DNA of 64,000 bases from Cercophora sp. LCS_1 (GCA_036250225.1 JAPZLL010000005.1:1550001-1614000); one strand, 5' to 3'; numbered from the stretch's first letter, positions 40,999-54,300 are shown. Translations and numbers: made by a program. The notes: a model not told the origin generated them from the sequence alone.

Positions 40999-42181
40999 AG
41001 GTCTGGGGGAAGTGTGTTTGAATGTGTGCGCAAGTTAGTTGATGTGAGGTTCGTTGTATGACCTTGGCAGGTGGCTTTGTTGGGTTAGTCGACTTGGATG
41101 TGGGCCTGAGGTTTTCTTTGTGTAATATCGGAAACTCGGCATCACCAAGCCCCTTTCCTCTGCAGTTCGAGACATTCTGCGGCTTAGGCGTTTGGTGGCG
41201 CTTCCGATGCGGGACTCCTCTGCGATGTCTGTGTGTGCGTTGAAACCAGAACTGCCTGTTCTAACTAGGTAGTATTGGATTTGGAGTCTTGATGCATCTG
41301 GTATCCGTCACAATGTGTCATCTTGCAGTGGATCATGTCGTGTAAAAAGAATTCATCTTGAAGTGTCTCCAGCTCGCTTGTCGGGTTGACGGGTTGTGAT
41401 TCCCCCGCGGCTGACGTGCTTGGTACCTGCAGCGAGACACAGTCCCAACAATTCCTCTCCCGCCGCGGGAGCAATACCTAGCTCGCCAGCTCATCGATAT
41501 GTATACATGTTTTTTGTGCCCCAACCCGTAATTTATAGCAGCCTGAGCAGGACAGCCCTTCTCAGCCCAACCGTCATCCCGATGAAAATGACATCAGAGA
41601 CAAATCCCAAAATCGGGGGGAAAGAAAAAAAGAAGCCACAAAACGACCTCTCCACCGTGACGGATACCACGGTCGCGTTGCATTCCCAGATCAGCCACCA
41701 ACCCACTCGACGCTCATTGGCCACCCACAGCTTAAGCTTGTTCTGCTTCTTCAGCTGACAGGGGTCAACAACCCCTTTGCCGTCAGGGGTATGATAAACC
41801 ACCACGGCAAACAGACACGCGTGTCCGCGTGCACGGTTGGGTCCAGTGTGTGAGCGAGACGCAATTTCAAGCCACCAGGAGGCCTGAGGCTTGCCATCAT
41901 GGCCTTTCAGGCCTATCAGCGGTGTTTCCCATGCGAGCTGGGGGGTGCGGGAAACGCAGCAGTCGATCTTTCTGCGAGTCTCTTTCCCCTCTCATTTTCT
42001 CTCTCTTCTGCAATCCTCGCCATCTACGTGTTTTTGTGGCTTTCGTCCTGAAAGCTCCATTCCCAGAGACGCTCGCCGTCTTTTGGTGCCTGTCGTTCCT
42101 TTCGTTGAGGCGCATTTTTTGCCGCTCACTATCGTTAATTTTCGCTTCTCGCCTGTGCTTTTTTCTTCTCAGCTTTTCAAG
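40999..42181. other. Intergenic
   Basis: 1.2 kb with no supported gene. The last ~200 bp are pyrimidine-rich, as expected of a 5' UTR leading to the ATG at 42182. Confidence 0.6.
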
Positions 42182-44385
42182 ATGCGACGGGTTCAGATCT
42201 CGTCGTTCCTTTCTCTCGCTCTGGTGCTGGGCGTGACTGTTGGCAATGTTGTCGAAGTCATCGAACTAGAAATTTGGAGCTCTCTTGTACCGTCTTCCCC
42301 CCCCCCCCCCCTCGGAGCTCGGTATGGTTACGACTAACTGTGGGTTGTTGTCAAGGCACCGTGTGCGAAAAATGCCGTCTCATATCACGTTCAGAAACAA
42401 ACGTACAGCAAGTGTCCCGATGATGCCACCGCGCTCCAGGAATGTATCTGTACCAAGAACAACAACTTCGCTTCGATCGCCTCGGAAGTCTCATCCTCGA
42501 TCTCATATTCATGCGGATCCACCGCAACTGAGGATCAGGCATCTGCCTCAACAGTGCTGAGCGCGTATTGCAACCAAGCGAGTCTCCCGAGTTTCCCGAC
42601 GCCGACGATCGAGGTCAACGCATATATCACCGAAGTGGCCGAGGTTGCTGCCCTCGCTCCTTGTGCTCAGTATGCCCTCGGTTATGGCGTGGGGTCGCTG
42701 GTATGTCCCGTGGAAGGCTGCGAGGAGGCAAAGTTGCTGACCCGGGCTGCAGACATACACACACTGCCCGTCCGATGCCCCAGCGCTGGCGAGCTGCGTT
42801 TGCACCAAAAACGGCATGAAGGCTCTTGCTTCTAAACTGATTAGCTCTTCTGCCAAGTACTCATGTTCGAGTCACACGGCCGACGTTTCATCCGCCCTGG
42901 CGTTTTTTGACGCTTTTTGTGCAATGGGGGATGGCAGTTCCGACTTCCCCAAACCGACCAACCCACCAGGTGATAGTAAGCACAACATCGGCCTGGAATC
43001 TTGTGAAAAGTTAGTTGACTAGGAACAGTGACATATTACATTACCGATTTGCCGCAATTTACATCCTTGGCTAAGTGCGCCGCGTCGGCTGTCTCCTATG
43101 CCGTCCAATGGGTAAGCCTCGACATGTTGCTTCGAGCCTTCGGAGTGGTGAACTGACGCCGGTGTAGCAAACAGACGATTTGTGTCCCGAGGGTCCCCAG
43201 GCCTTGGCCTCGTGCGCGTGCCTGAAGGATGGGATGACCAAGGATATTCTCAGCAGCATTTCGAGCGGTGTCAGATACAGTTGCGACTCAACGGCAACAG
43301 ACGATATCTCATCGGCCGTCTCGGTGTACAACTATTACTGCAGCGCCGCGCAGTCATTGGTTGTTGCCGAGGGAGTTACTGCCTCGGTTGAACAACCGAC
43401 GTTTGCAGGGGCGCCAATTGCAACCGCTTCTCGAACCGGGACAGGAGCTCAGGCGACCGAAACGGGGGCTGGTGGTGGTAGAAGCGGCGGGAGCAAGTCG
43501 GGCGACGGTGAAACTTCAAGCGGCCCAAGCACTAGTGTGATCGTAGGTGCGATTGTTGGCGTGGTTGTTCTTCTCGGTCTCATTGGCCTGGCTGTCTTCT
43601 TCGTGATGAGAAACGCCCGGAAAAAGAAGGGTGAGCAGCTTCCGGACAATGTGCCCATGACCACGCCAGGCAACACCGACTACTACGGCAATGGCAAACA
43701 GGAACTACCCGCTGACTCGGTTGCCGTCGGGGCGATTCCGCCACCAAGCCCGGCACCGAGCACCCTCAAACCCGGCGCACTCCCGCCGCGTTCCGAGACT
43801 GTTTCGCCCGTGTCTGCCCACGGGGGTGCGTTCAGCCCACCAGCCCACCACGCCGAACTCAGCGGACAGGCACCCCCAGTACCCCCTCTGCCATACAGCG
43901 CGGAACTTCCAGCGAAGGTCTCCCCCTATCCCCCACCACCACAAGGCACCGAGCTGCAAGGACACGCGCCGGTGTACTCGCCGCCAGCGAACACGGCAGA
44001 GTTGTACGGACAGGGAGCAGCGTATCAACCTCCTCCAAGGCCCGAACTACAGGGCCAGGGGGCAATGTATCCACCGCCAAACACGCCAGAGCTTCAAGGA
44101 CAGGGCGGTATGTATCCCGCACCAAATCGGCCAGAACTGCAAGGGCAAGGAGCTCCATATCCGGGCCCGTTCAGGCAAGAGTTGGCAGGGCAATACAACT
44201 ACCCGCCACCACCACAGCAACCACCACAGGCATATACCGGGTACAACACGCATACCCCTGTTTCGCCCGCCAGCACGTATGTGCAGACTTCACCACACAC
44301 TCCGGGAATGGGCTGGCAATCGGGGCCGGTGCCTACGGTCCATGAGATGGATGGAGGGTACACTCCACCGGGACAGGCCAGGTGA
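42182..44385 (+). CDS. Receptor-like membrane protein with three tandem six-cysteine modules
   Basis: CDS join of 42182-42286, 42356-42700, 42753-42975, 43029-43111 and 43168-44385, 657 aa. The signal peptide is MRRVQISSFLSLALVLGVTV. Three ~75-residue extracellular modules follow, each with six Cys in the pattern LAxCAxxAxxY, CPxxAxAL, CxC, YSC, YC. Module 1 runs from SSLAPCAKNAVSYHVQ, module 2 from AALAPCAQYALGYGV and module 3 from TSLAKCAASAVSYAVQW. A Gly/Ser/Thr stalk, one helix (VIVGAIVGVVVLLGLIGLAV) and RNARKKKG follow. The ~240-residue cytoplasmic tail is Pro-rich with repeats such as PELQGQGAMYPPPN. The pattern has fewer Cys than CFEM (eight) and I do not recognise a named family. Introns are 69, 52, 53 and 56 bp. 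A wall sensor or adhesion role is inference. Confidence 0.82.
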
Positions 44386-45157
44386 CGCGGGCTGTAGCGG
44401 GATTAAAATAATGTCTTCTTTGATGTGATACCATGAGACGTGTAGAGAAATTAGGGTTAGAAAGTCTGAGGTGGCCTTCATGGTCGAAGTCAAGGGAAGA
44501 AGCGCGGATCTGTGGACGTGCGGGCTAGGGCGGAGTTACTTGGCTGATGGATTCTGTAACCCATGAATTGGAGTCTGAATATGGCTTATCCTTTGGACTG
44601 ACTTGTATAAATCGTCAAGTGGTTGATTTGTTGTCTGCGCCTTCTCTCTTTTGTCCTTGTCCTGTCGTCTAACCTCAATGAGTGGAAAATGAGATGACTC
44701 AGGTCGGAATGAGAGAGCGGCGGAATTCCGGAATATGTGAGTATACACCTACTAAAGATTCAATCTATCGAATTGCATTGTGAGAGGCAAAGCTCTTGCG
44801 GTGTGGGTTGCGGTGTAAGTCGAGCCGGTGATGCTGTTCATGCAGCACTTGGGATGTTACGCGTTTGCAGGCCGCGCCCCACTTTTCCCTGCTCCCCACC
44901 AAATCTGGGCTGGCAGCTGCGACGTGCAGGAACCAGTCTAAACCCGAAACAGTCGCGCGTGCAAACGTTCAAGCCTTCCTGCCTTCGAGCAGTCAAAGAA
45001 AAATCAACAACGTGCGCCGCTCTCTCAAACTTGCCATCGTCGTCACGAAAAAGAAACCCACGGCGCGTCTGGATCTCTTGACCTTCCTTTCGACAGCTGC
45101 CTTTTTTTTTTCTTTCAATCCAGGAAATCTATGCCCTGATCAATCCGGTCGCCCACC
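44386..45157. other. Intergenic
   Basis: 0.8 kb; promoter and 5' UTR of the nucleoporin gene. No supported gene. Confidence 0.65.
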
Positions 45158-48100
45158 ATGGCGGCTGCCGATGTCGATGTTGTCGACCTCAACTACCTGT
45201 CGGCGCAGGTCGGCATGGCAGAATCAGATCTCGATACGGCGCTGACCGTCCCTACCGGAGAACTCATCGAGACCATCTTCCAGGCGATCATCTCCAAGTT
45301 TCGCGATTTCGAGCAAGAGAAATTCCAGCTTGGAATTGAACTGGAAGGCGCGACACGAAGCGCCGAGTCGCGATGCGAACAGTTCAAGGCGACAACCGAC
45401 AAGGCCCTCAAGGAGGTGGAGCAGCTGCGGCAGAAGCTGCAGGCCGAAGGTGCGGCCAACAATATATTCAAACATTGCCATTTGACGCGTTCTAATCGAT
45501 GTGTTTTCCAGAAACCACCCGTCGAGGCCTCGAGAATGAGCTGCAAACACTCAAGTCCTCGGGTGCCACTTCCGTCTCCGAAATTGAGTCGCTGCGTGCC
45601 CGCATCGCCTCGTTGGAAACCTCGAATCGGGAGACCCTTGCGATCGTCGATTCCAAGACGCAGGCCAACGCTAACCTTGCCGACGAGCTCCAAAGGCAGC
45701 ATCAGAAGATCTTGAAGCTCAATCAGGAAGTCACAACCCTAAACCAATCCGTCCAATCTGCGCAGACTGCCGCGAACTCGGCCAAGTACCGCGAGGATTC
45801 ATTGAAGCAGGAGTTGGAGCTTGTCAAGAAGTCCAATGAGTGGTACGACGCAGAACTCAAGACCAAGAGCTCGGAACTTATGAAGCTCCGAAAGGAAAAG
45901 GGTGCTCAGGTCATGGAATTGAAGCGCCTGAACGAGGATGCGAATTCAAATATCGAGTCACTAACCAGGAGCGAGCAACTTCTCCGCAAGCGCCTTGAGG
46001 AGGCCCAATCGAAAACCGAAGAGTCACTGACGAAGGTTCAGCAGCTGCAGGAAGCCGCAGCGCGTGCGGAGGAGAGCTTCAGACAGGAGTTGGAATCATC
46101 ACGACGCCTTGTCGAGCTCAAGGATCAACAATCACAAACCCACCGCGACAGGCTCAAGGAGGTTGAACTCCGCCTTGAGCAGGTGAAGGATGATGGCGCA
46201 GCAGAAGTTCGCCGGATTCGTCAAGAGTTGGAGCAGGAGAGACAAGGCCACCAGGAAATGACACAGCGATTCCAAGAACTCGAGACTGAGACCGATCGGC
46301 TCAGGGCCATGCTCGAATCACAGGAAACTGACGCGGCACCTCAAACTCCGAGACCCAACGGCCAGCTGCTCGGGCGCCCTGGCTCGCCATTTGGTACCCC
46401 CGGCTCGATTCGTGGCAAGTCGTTCGTTCGAGCCACCGAAGCTCTTGACGAGCTTTACACTGTCAAGGGACAGCTTGCCGGAGAAAAGCGCCGGGCCAAG
46501 AAGCTGCAAGAGGATCTCGACGATGCGGTCACCATGCTTGAGGCCAAGCTTCCCGAGATTGACGAGCTTACAGCTGAGACGGAACGTCTCCGGAATGAGG
46601 CTATACATATGTCGGAGATTATGCAGCAATGCTATGAGGACCGCGATGCTTCTATCAAAGCTGCCCGAAAAGCCGAATCTACCGCATCGACAGCCCAGGC
46701 AGAAGTCAAGATTATGCGTTCCCAACTGCGCGATCTCAGCACGCAAATTCACGTCCTCATCTTCAACATCCATGCCCGGGAGAAGGGCTTAGATCAACTC
46801 ACAGAGGAAGAAGCCGAACAGTTCGAGCGTCTCCAGAGAGGAGAGGTGGCCGAGAATGCATTAGAGGACATGTCTGATACCCATCAGTTCATCACGCAAA
46901 AGTTCGTTGCGTTCAAGGACATTGTTGAACTCCAAGAGAAGAACCAGGAACTCCTGAGGGTGACCCGAGAGCTCGCCGACAAGATGGAGAATGAAGAGGC
47001 TATCGCAGCGAAGCAGCAGGCAGCTCAAGACCACCAAGACGTCGAGGAGCTCCGCAATACTGTCTCGGCACTCCAGGACGAGGTCAGATCACTTACCGTG
47101 CGGATGAAGAGCTATATGACGGAGAGAGACATGTTCCGTCGCATGCTCCAGCAAAAGGCCAATCCTGCTGAGATCCACGCCACATTGGGCATCCCTATGG
47201 AGTCTGGCCAGCGCTCGGTGCTCGCCAGCATTGAACAGAACTCGCAAGAGGAAGCAGACTTGACGGCGGCGCTTAGGGAGTTGCAGGGTCAGTTTGACTC
47301 GTACAGAAATGATCAGGCAACAGAGAGAAACGCGCTCAAGGAACAAGTCGAGAGGCTGTCAGCCGAGAAGTCTTCTCTACAGTCAGAGGTAGCCCGGGTG
47401 TCGAGCCAGCTTGCCCTCGCCACCGAACGCTACAATATGCTGGATTCCAACTTCAAGGCGGTACAACGCGAGAAACAGGAGCTGCAGAACCGGAACCAGA
47501 CCTTGCATGAAGAGAACGCCAAGTTCGACGTCAGAACACAACAGGCCGCGGAGAATCTCATCGAGCAGACTGGCTTAGTTGAGAGTCTTCGCACCGAGAA
47601 CGCCAATCTCAAAGCTGAGAAGCACCTTTGGAAGAGCATCCAGGACCGTCTCAGCAAGGATAATGAGAGCCTCGCCGAAGAAAAGTCGAGACTCAACGGA
47701 CTGCTCACGAACCAGCAATCTCTTCTCAACGAACGTGAGCTCAGCGAATCGGAGACAAAACGACGACTTCAAGGCCAAATCGATACTCTGGAAACAGAAT
47801 TGTCGACCACTAAACGTAAACTTGCTGAAGAGGTGGAGGAAAGCAAGAAGACCCAGCTGCGAAAAGAGTTTGACGGTCAACAGTATCAGAAGAGGATTGA
47901 CGAACTCACCACCACTATCAGTCAAATCAAGGAGGAGAACGTGGCACTGAAGACCACTCGCGATCACCTTCAAGCGCGTGTTGGCGAGCTCGAGATCGAA
48001 ATCAAGAACGCGCAAGAAAGAGCTGACAGACTTCGCCCTATTCTCACCTCAAGATCGCAGGCTGCTGGCTCTGGCGAGTCTAATGCTGAGGCTTTGGCTC

Positions 48101-51100
48101 GTATCGAAGAGCTTGAGAACGAGATTGCCGAGCTCAAGAACGCGCTTGAATTGGCGAATGCCCAGGCCGAGAACGCAAAGCAGCAGTGCGAAAACTTCAA
48201 GCAGCTTGGCCAAGAACTGGAACAGGAGCTGACCAGCCTCGGCGAGGTGCAGGAGCAATATCGTCAAGAGATGGACGCTGCTCTCGGCGGCAAGGACAGC
48301 ACGATCAACGAGTTGAAGCAGCGCGTGGAGGCGCTCACTACTGAACTGGGCAGTACCACTAGCGAGCTCAACTTGTTGCGCGACTCGCAAGCCGACGTGT
48401 CTCGGAAGTTTGAGGAGAAGGAGCGCATGCTGAACAGCGAAATCACACGCCTTAAGGACGAAGAAGAACGATACAAGGAGACGGCCAAGTTCCACCAGCA
48501 AGACCTGCGCGCACAAGCAGAAATCGCCACCAAGGCCCAGCAAGAGTATGAGCAGGAACTTCTCAAGCATGCCGAAGCAGCGAAGCTTTTGCAACAGATC
48601 CGGGTTGAACACAACGAGCTCAAGACACAGTCCGCCTCACTCAAGGCGGAAGCAGAATCTGCTAAGTTGTCTCTCACGCAGAGTGAGCAATCTTGGGAAG
48701 AGCGGCGACAGCAACTAGAGCAAGAAATCGGCGAGCTCAAGGCAAGGCGGGATGACGCGGACGCCCAAAACAAGATCCTGCACCAGCAACTCGACAGTCT
48801 CTCCACACAGATTGCCGGGCTCCAGAAGTCGAGGGCTGAGACGAATGGAGATACTGATCTGTCCACGACCACGGGAGCACCTGCCTCGAGCGACTCGGCT
48901 GGCCTTTTGGAACTTAACAAATATCTCCGTCGCGAGAAGGAGATTCTTGAGGTGCAGTATGACCTCAAGGTCAAGGAGGCCAACCGGTTACAACAACAAC
49001 TCGAGTATTCTCAGAGTCAGCTCGACGAAGCCCGGCTCAAGTTGGAACAAGAGCGGAGCTCTCAGGCTGACAGCGCACGCAACTCCCTTTCCCACAAAGA
49101 GTTGATGGACAAACTCAACGAACTCAACTTGATTCGCGAGAGCAACGTTACCCTACGCAACGAGAGCCAGCGCACTCAGGCTCAGCTTGAGCAAAAAATT
49201 GCCTTCTGTGCCGAGTTGGAGGCCAAGATTCAACCACTGGAGGCCCGCATTTCTGAGCTGGAACTCGACAAGACGTTCAAGGAAGCTGAGATCAAACAGC
49301 TGCAGGAATCTAGGGATGGCCTGCAGAAGAGGATGGAAGCAATCCTGAGCAAGTATGGTCAGGCTGACCCTCAAGAGGTGGAGCAGCTGAAGGCGACTAT
49401 TGCTAGTCTTGAGGCCGAGCGTGATTCTCTCAAGGAGTCAGAACAAGCACTGCAGACCAAACTGCAGGAAACGGAAGCTGAAATCACGGCCCTTCAGACC
49501 AAGGTGCAAGACGCCGAAACCGCCTTCGAAAATGAGCGGGTGAGATGGGCTGAAGGAAAGCAACGCATGATCGACGACTTCAAGGCACGAATGCGCAACG
49601 CCAAGACTGCTCGCGAGGAAGCCTTGGCAGAGAAAATTGAGGCTCAAGCCCTGAGCGCCTCTGCGAACGAGCGGTTGGCGGCCGTTGAGCAAGAACTTGA
49701 AGTCGCGAAACTCGAGCTCTCCAAGCAGCGAGAGCAACAGGCCACGGCAACCGCCAGCAACACTCAGCCTACTCCATCTACCGAGGCCCCGCAGGCAGCC
49801 TCGGGGCAAGTGGCTGTCCAGGATCCTGAGCTTGTCCAGCAGCTTGAGAATCTTCAACAAGAGCTGGAATCAGTCAAGGCTGAGAAGGCTGCGGTTGTTC
49901 TTCAACTTGAACAGCTGAGGCTGGATTATGCGACAGCAATCTCGGAGCGCGATGAAGCCCGGGCCACAGCTGCGGAGCGCCAGACCACCGCCTTGCCTGG
50001 AGGCCAGACTACGACAACCATCACCACCCCTGGCCTCTCGGACGAAGAGCGCAAGGCTCTGGAGGAGAAGATCGCCCAGGCCGAAGCCAGGATCGCCGAA
50101 CTCGAGGCCGATGTGCAGGAGAAGGAAGATAAGTTTGACAGCATTGTCAAAGTACGCTCGGATAAGATGAAGGCTTCTTTGAATAAACTACTCGCCAATG
50201 ACAAGGAGGCAAACGCCAAGAAATTGCAAGAGGACAGGGAGGCACTCCAAAAGGAGTTTGACCTGAAGCTCCAACAAGAAATTGCTATCCTCAAGGCCGA
50301 ACAGCAAACCGCGGCCCCTGCTCCACAAAACGGCGTACCGTCAACTCCCGCCAAGCCTGGACCCGTGGACCTCATCACGCAAACCCCTTCTGCCGGCACT
50401 CCTGGAGGCGTGGCCGATGTTTCCGCCCTCAACAACATGACGGATGCTCAGATCCGCGAGCTGATCAAGACGAACCCGACGTTGAAGAGCATCATCACGG
50501 CGAACGTCAAGAAGCTCGCAGAGATGGACACGAAGAAGGCTGTTACGAAAACCCAGGCAGAGCTTAAAACCGAATATGAGGCAAAGATTGCCAGTGCGAA
50601 GGAGCAAGCCGCAGCGCTTTCGGAGAAGAAGTCAGCCCTGCGGATCAACATGCTTGACAGACAAAGCAAGACTGCCCAAGCAAAGATCGCAGTGGTTGAA
50701 ACGGCCGCCAAAGAAACACCTCAGCGTCCTGTCGGCGAAGTATGGGAAATTGCCAAGGACGCCAAACCGCCAGCGTCAGCGCCCGCTCCCGCGCCCACGC
50801 CCGCGGCTGCTGCTCCTACTCCCGCACCGGCGGCAGTTCCTGCGGCTTCAACCGGTAAGTTCAAGCCAAGATCCCCCCGGAGGCCCTGTCCCAATGCTGA
50901 CCCTCACCAAGAAGCTCCGGTTGTCACACCAACAGCGACGACCGAGGACGCCAAGCCACAAGTTCCTGGCATTCCAGCGCCCACGGTTTCAGCCAAACCG
51001 AATCCGTTTGCACAATCGGCCACGGGTGCCAATCCCTTCGGGGCACCTGCGAACACGGCAGCGCCAGCTCAAGCTCAGTCGGCGCAGGCACAGGGGCAAC

Positions 51101-51372
51101 AACCAGCTAGGACAGGAATCCCCGTCCCGCGTGGTGGAGCAGCTGGAGGTCGTGGAGGTAGAGGCGGGACATACCAAGCGCCCGGGCGTGGAGGGCAGCG
51201 TGGACGTGGCGGTTTCGGCGGCCGTGGAGGTGCACAAGGCGGCCTCAATCCCGGTGCCGGGGAGTTTAATCCTGCTGGCGCCGGGGGGGCTGGCAACAAG
51301 CGACCGAGGGAGGATGCGGGTCAAAATACGGGAGCCAAGCGTCCCCGAGGAGGCGGTGGTTCCACCCAGTAG
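45158..51372 (+). CDS. MLP1: Mlp1/Mlp2/TPR-type nuclear pore basket coiled-coil protein
   Basis: CDS join of 45158-45449, 45512-50854 and 50912-51372, 2,031 aa. The introns are 62 and 57 bp. The second (GTAAGT, TGCTGACC, CCAAG) is a multiple of three without a stop, so an unspliced reading adds 19 residues. The start MAAADVDVVDLNYLSAQVGM is followed by about 1,600 residues of nearly continuous heptad coiled coil rich in Glu, Gln, Lys and Leu. A TPR/MLP1-like segment contains EKGLDQLTEEEAEQFERLQR and SYMTERDMFRRMLQQKANP. The C-terminus is Ala/Pro-rich, then RGG-like (GGRGGRGGTYQAPGRGG), ending with KRPR clusters. Mlp/TPR proteins form the basket and act in mRNA quality control, SUMO-protease tethering and the spindle checkpoint. 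Length and layout fit well. Confidence 0.92.
50855..50911 (+). other. Stopless 57-nt intron near the nucleoporin C-terminus
   Basis: Starts GTAAGT, has TGCTGACC 14 nt before the AAG acceptor, length 3n, no stop. Splicing joins AAST to EAPVV. Retention would add a basic, Cys-containing insert (GKFKPRSPRRPCPN and so on). Confidence 0.7.
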
Positions 51373-54300
51373 GGCAGGGGAAGGAAGTCACTCGACTCTT
51401 AGGCAAGATGCACTGGAAATGTACACTATGTGGTTGGGAAATTGTCGCGGCCGCGAAACGGGGGGACTGCGGCAACTGAACCTGGGTCTGTGGACGCCAA
51501 TTTTTTCTTTGTCACGCATGTAATTGTCTGATTAAGTGAAAAGGCAAAGCGATCACGAGACTGCGGTGCTCAAGCGTTTGATACCAGGGTACAAGTTGAC
51601 CTCTCTGATGGAGCAGAGGATCCAGTATGATTTCAAAGAGACATCTGTGTTTGGAGCCTTGTCACATTGTTCGTGTTGCAATCGCCCCTTTTCTCGTCAA
51701 CATACCCTCAACCGCCCAGCATAAAGCCGTCAACCCTACACAAGTATCTCCCCAGGCCGCTTCAGACCGCCAGAACGCAACGGGACATGACCGAGGCCCC
51801 TAACTCGATCCCAGCTCCCCATGGTTTCGGATGCCTCCAACGCATCCACAACCAGGCATCACTTTGGTTACCTACCTGACCAAGCTCAAGATGTCAACCA
51901 AAGGAGCGATGATACGTCTGCCAACGATGCCTATGCCTCGCCCCCTATGTTTCCCTCAGGTGACACGCCTACTTATGCGGTACCTAGTCTACACCGAAAC
52001 ACCGAACCACAAACTCCCGGGGTCCGTTACGAGTGCCTCAAAGAGGAAAAGTCACGGTGGCAAGAATGATTCCATTTTCTAGCATCGCAGCTACACTAGC
52101 GCCTCTTTTTATTTCAATGTGTTATTTACGGAGCCGGGCCGAAATGGCGAGAACTATGCATTTGGGTGACAGGGCTTGGGTCCTTTGGGGCCTCTGAACG
52201 CTGGGATTCGACACATACGGGAGAAGTATACGAAGGCAGCAGCAGTATTCAGACCCACCTGTTCGGCCCATGTTTTTGTTTTGATATCATTCGGGAGATG
52301 GGTCCTTGCAGAGAAAAAAGGAGGTGACGCGGTGACGGTGACCACGCACCCGGGGAAACTTTACCCTGTTCCGGCCACTATTGTGCGTGTGTTTCCGGCA
52401 CCCCGGTGGACGGGCAAAGGCGGGTTACGGGCACAGCCCTGCGAAGGTTCAGAGTCATACATGTGGCAAACATGCACCCCGTTGCAATGAGGTCTTCGCA
52501 CGACGTCAACTGGCGAGTTACATGAAAGAGTGCGATGTTTACCGCCAAAGGCAGGTGGGTTTTCGGCTTTACCCGGCAGTGAGCTGAAGACAAGCAACCA
52601 AGCACGCACGCATCCCGCGTTCCCCGCAGACCGGTTGAGCGGTGCAAGGCTATGGTTGTTACATCGATCGCTTGCATCGCGAGAGAAGTCTATCTCGTAA
52701 CATGCACTGTGGATTCGGCGCAGATGTAACAATCGTGGTTGAGACCAATCGGCCGCTTGGCTGTCGTTGACCTGCTGGCTGATCACGAAACTCGGGTCGT
52801 TGTGTGGACGGGCTTGTTCCGTCCCCCGCCCTGCCACAAGGCTGTGCTGGGACAGTCGGCTTCCGCGACGCAGAGTCGAGTCGCACCGATAAGGCGGTCA
52901 GAGAGTCATTGATGGGGTCAAGAAAATGAACTTCCCAGGCGGTGGCTTCGCCCTTTTCTACTTCGCGCTGCATCCCGCAAAATACGTGATACTGGTGCCG
53001 GTGTAAAACTACTGCCGTGTCTCATTCGCCGGCGTCATGGTGGTCTGATATTTCCATCGCAGAGACACCATGGAGTGCGCTTCAGAACGGAGAGAGTCAC
53101 CGATCAAGGACAGCTCCCAACGGTTCCGCAAAGCACTCCTCTGCTGGTCTTGACTTCGGACGTGAGGCTTTTCAGCCCTACGACACCCCACTCCCATTCG
53201 GTGTAAGCGTTGCGAGATAGGGTTCTGACTGCAAAACGCCGCGTTCCACAGCACGGGGTCTTGGCGGCTTTTGTTCCTCGCTTTTCCCAGGTTTTGACAT
53301 CAATCCGCTGTATCGAATGCGTTTGGGGTCTCGTCTTGATTGCCTCTGGACGGCGCAGCTCCCGAGAGTTTTCTTCTGAAGTTCTGCTCCACCCGGATCC
53401 CCTGGGGCTGTTCGTGTCGTTAGCCCTTGTTACCTGCCCAAAGAAGCAAACCTCAATGCATCTCCAGGCAAGCTCCCCCACTTCAACCAAAACCAAGGCG
53501 CCATCGCTGGGGCGGCCGCTTCGACTGCAGTGACCGTGTGGGTGTGGGTGTGCTGTCTCTGCTGCGGGATTGGACCTCTGATCAGCCATGTGGTCGGACG
53601 GGGAGCTGAATCCTGTCCACATCACATTCAGCCAGCCCATTGAACGCGCTGCCCGGCCTGGACAGGTCAAGTCGCCGGGCAGGGTGTTTGTGTGGGCCCT
53701 CTTTCGACCCCGCGTTGTCGTCTGGGCCCTGGGTCCACCGACACTGACCGGATTGAGCTCATACGCGCCCCATGATTGGTCGGGCCGCACCGTCGCCCCC
53801 GGAGCGGAATCCGGCCCTTGTTCCTGCTCCGTCGCCCGCTTGGCGGCATTGCAAGTCGCCGACCAGCCTTGAGTACCCACCGAGGCCGGTGGACGTTGCG
53901 GTGAATGGCCTAGCAAGATGGCGCAGTTGGGTTGACGGGCACCGTGACGTAACGACTTCATCCCCAGACGACGGAGATAGGATGCGGGTTTCTCAGAAAT
54001 CCGTGACTTGGAGTGCGGTGTCCTCGGATCTTCTGGAGTTGGCAGAAGGACCTTGAAACCCGCTCATGTCCTAGCGAGAGCATTGCCGAAGGTGCCCTTG
54101 GAATTTCGTAACCGCCGAGTGGATGCCGTTTTGCCCATGGTGATACAAACCGTAGACGAGCAGCCAAAACACAATCAATGAACCACTTCATTCTCAGGAT
54201 GATATGGAAGCGGCGGGCCTGATACCGTGGAGGTGGAGGGCCCATCGTTTGGTCCCCACGCTGTCGCACAACGTCGTGACACAATTCGCATCGCATTGCG

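Noticed and set aside
53104..53961. 285-codon minus-strand frame in the desert
   Set aside because: Overlapped by frames on the other strand, odd Trp/Cys-rich composition, no domain pattern and no third-position bias. Treated as chance in GC-rich DNA.
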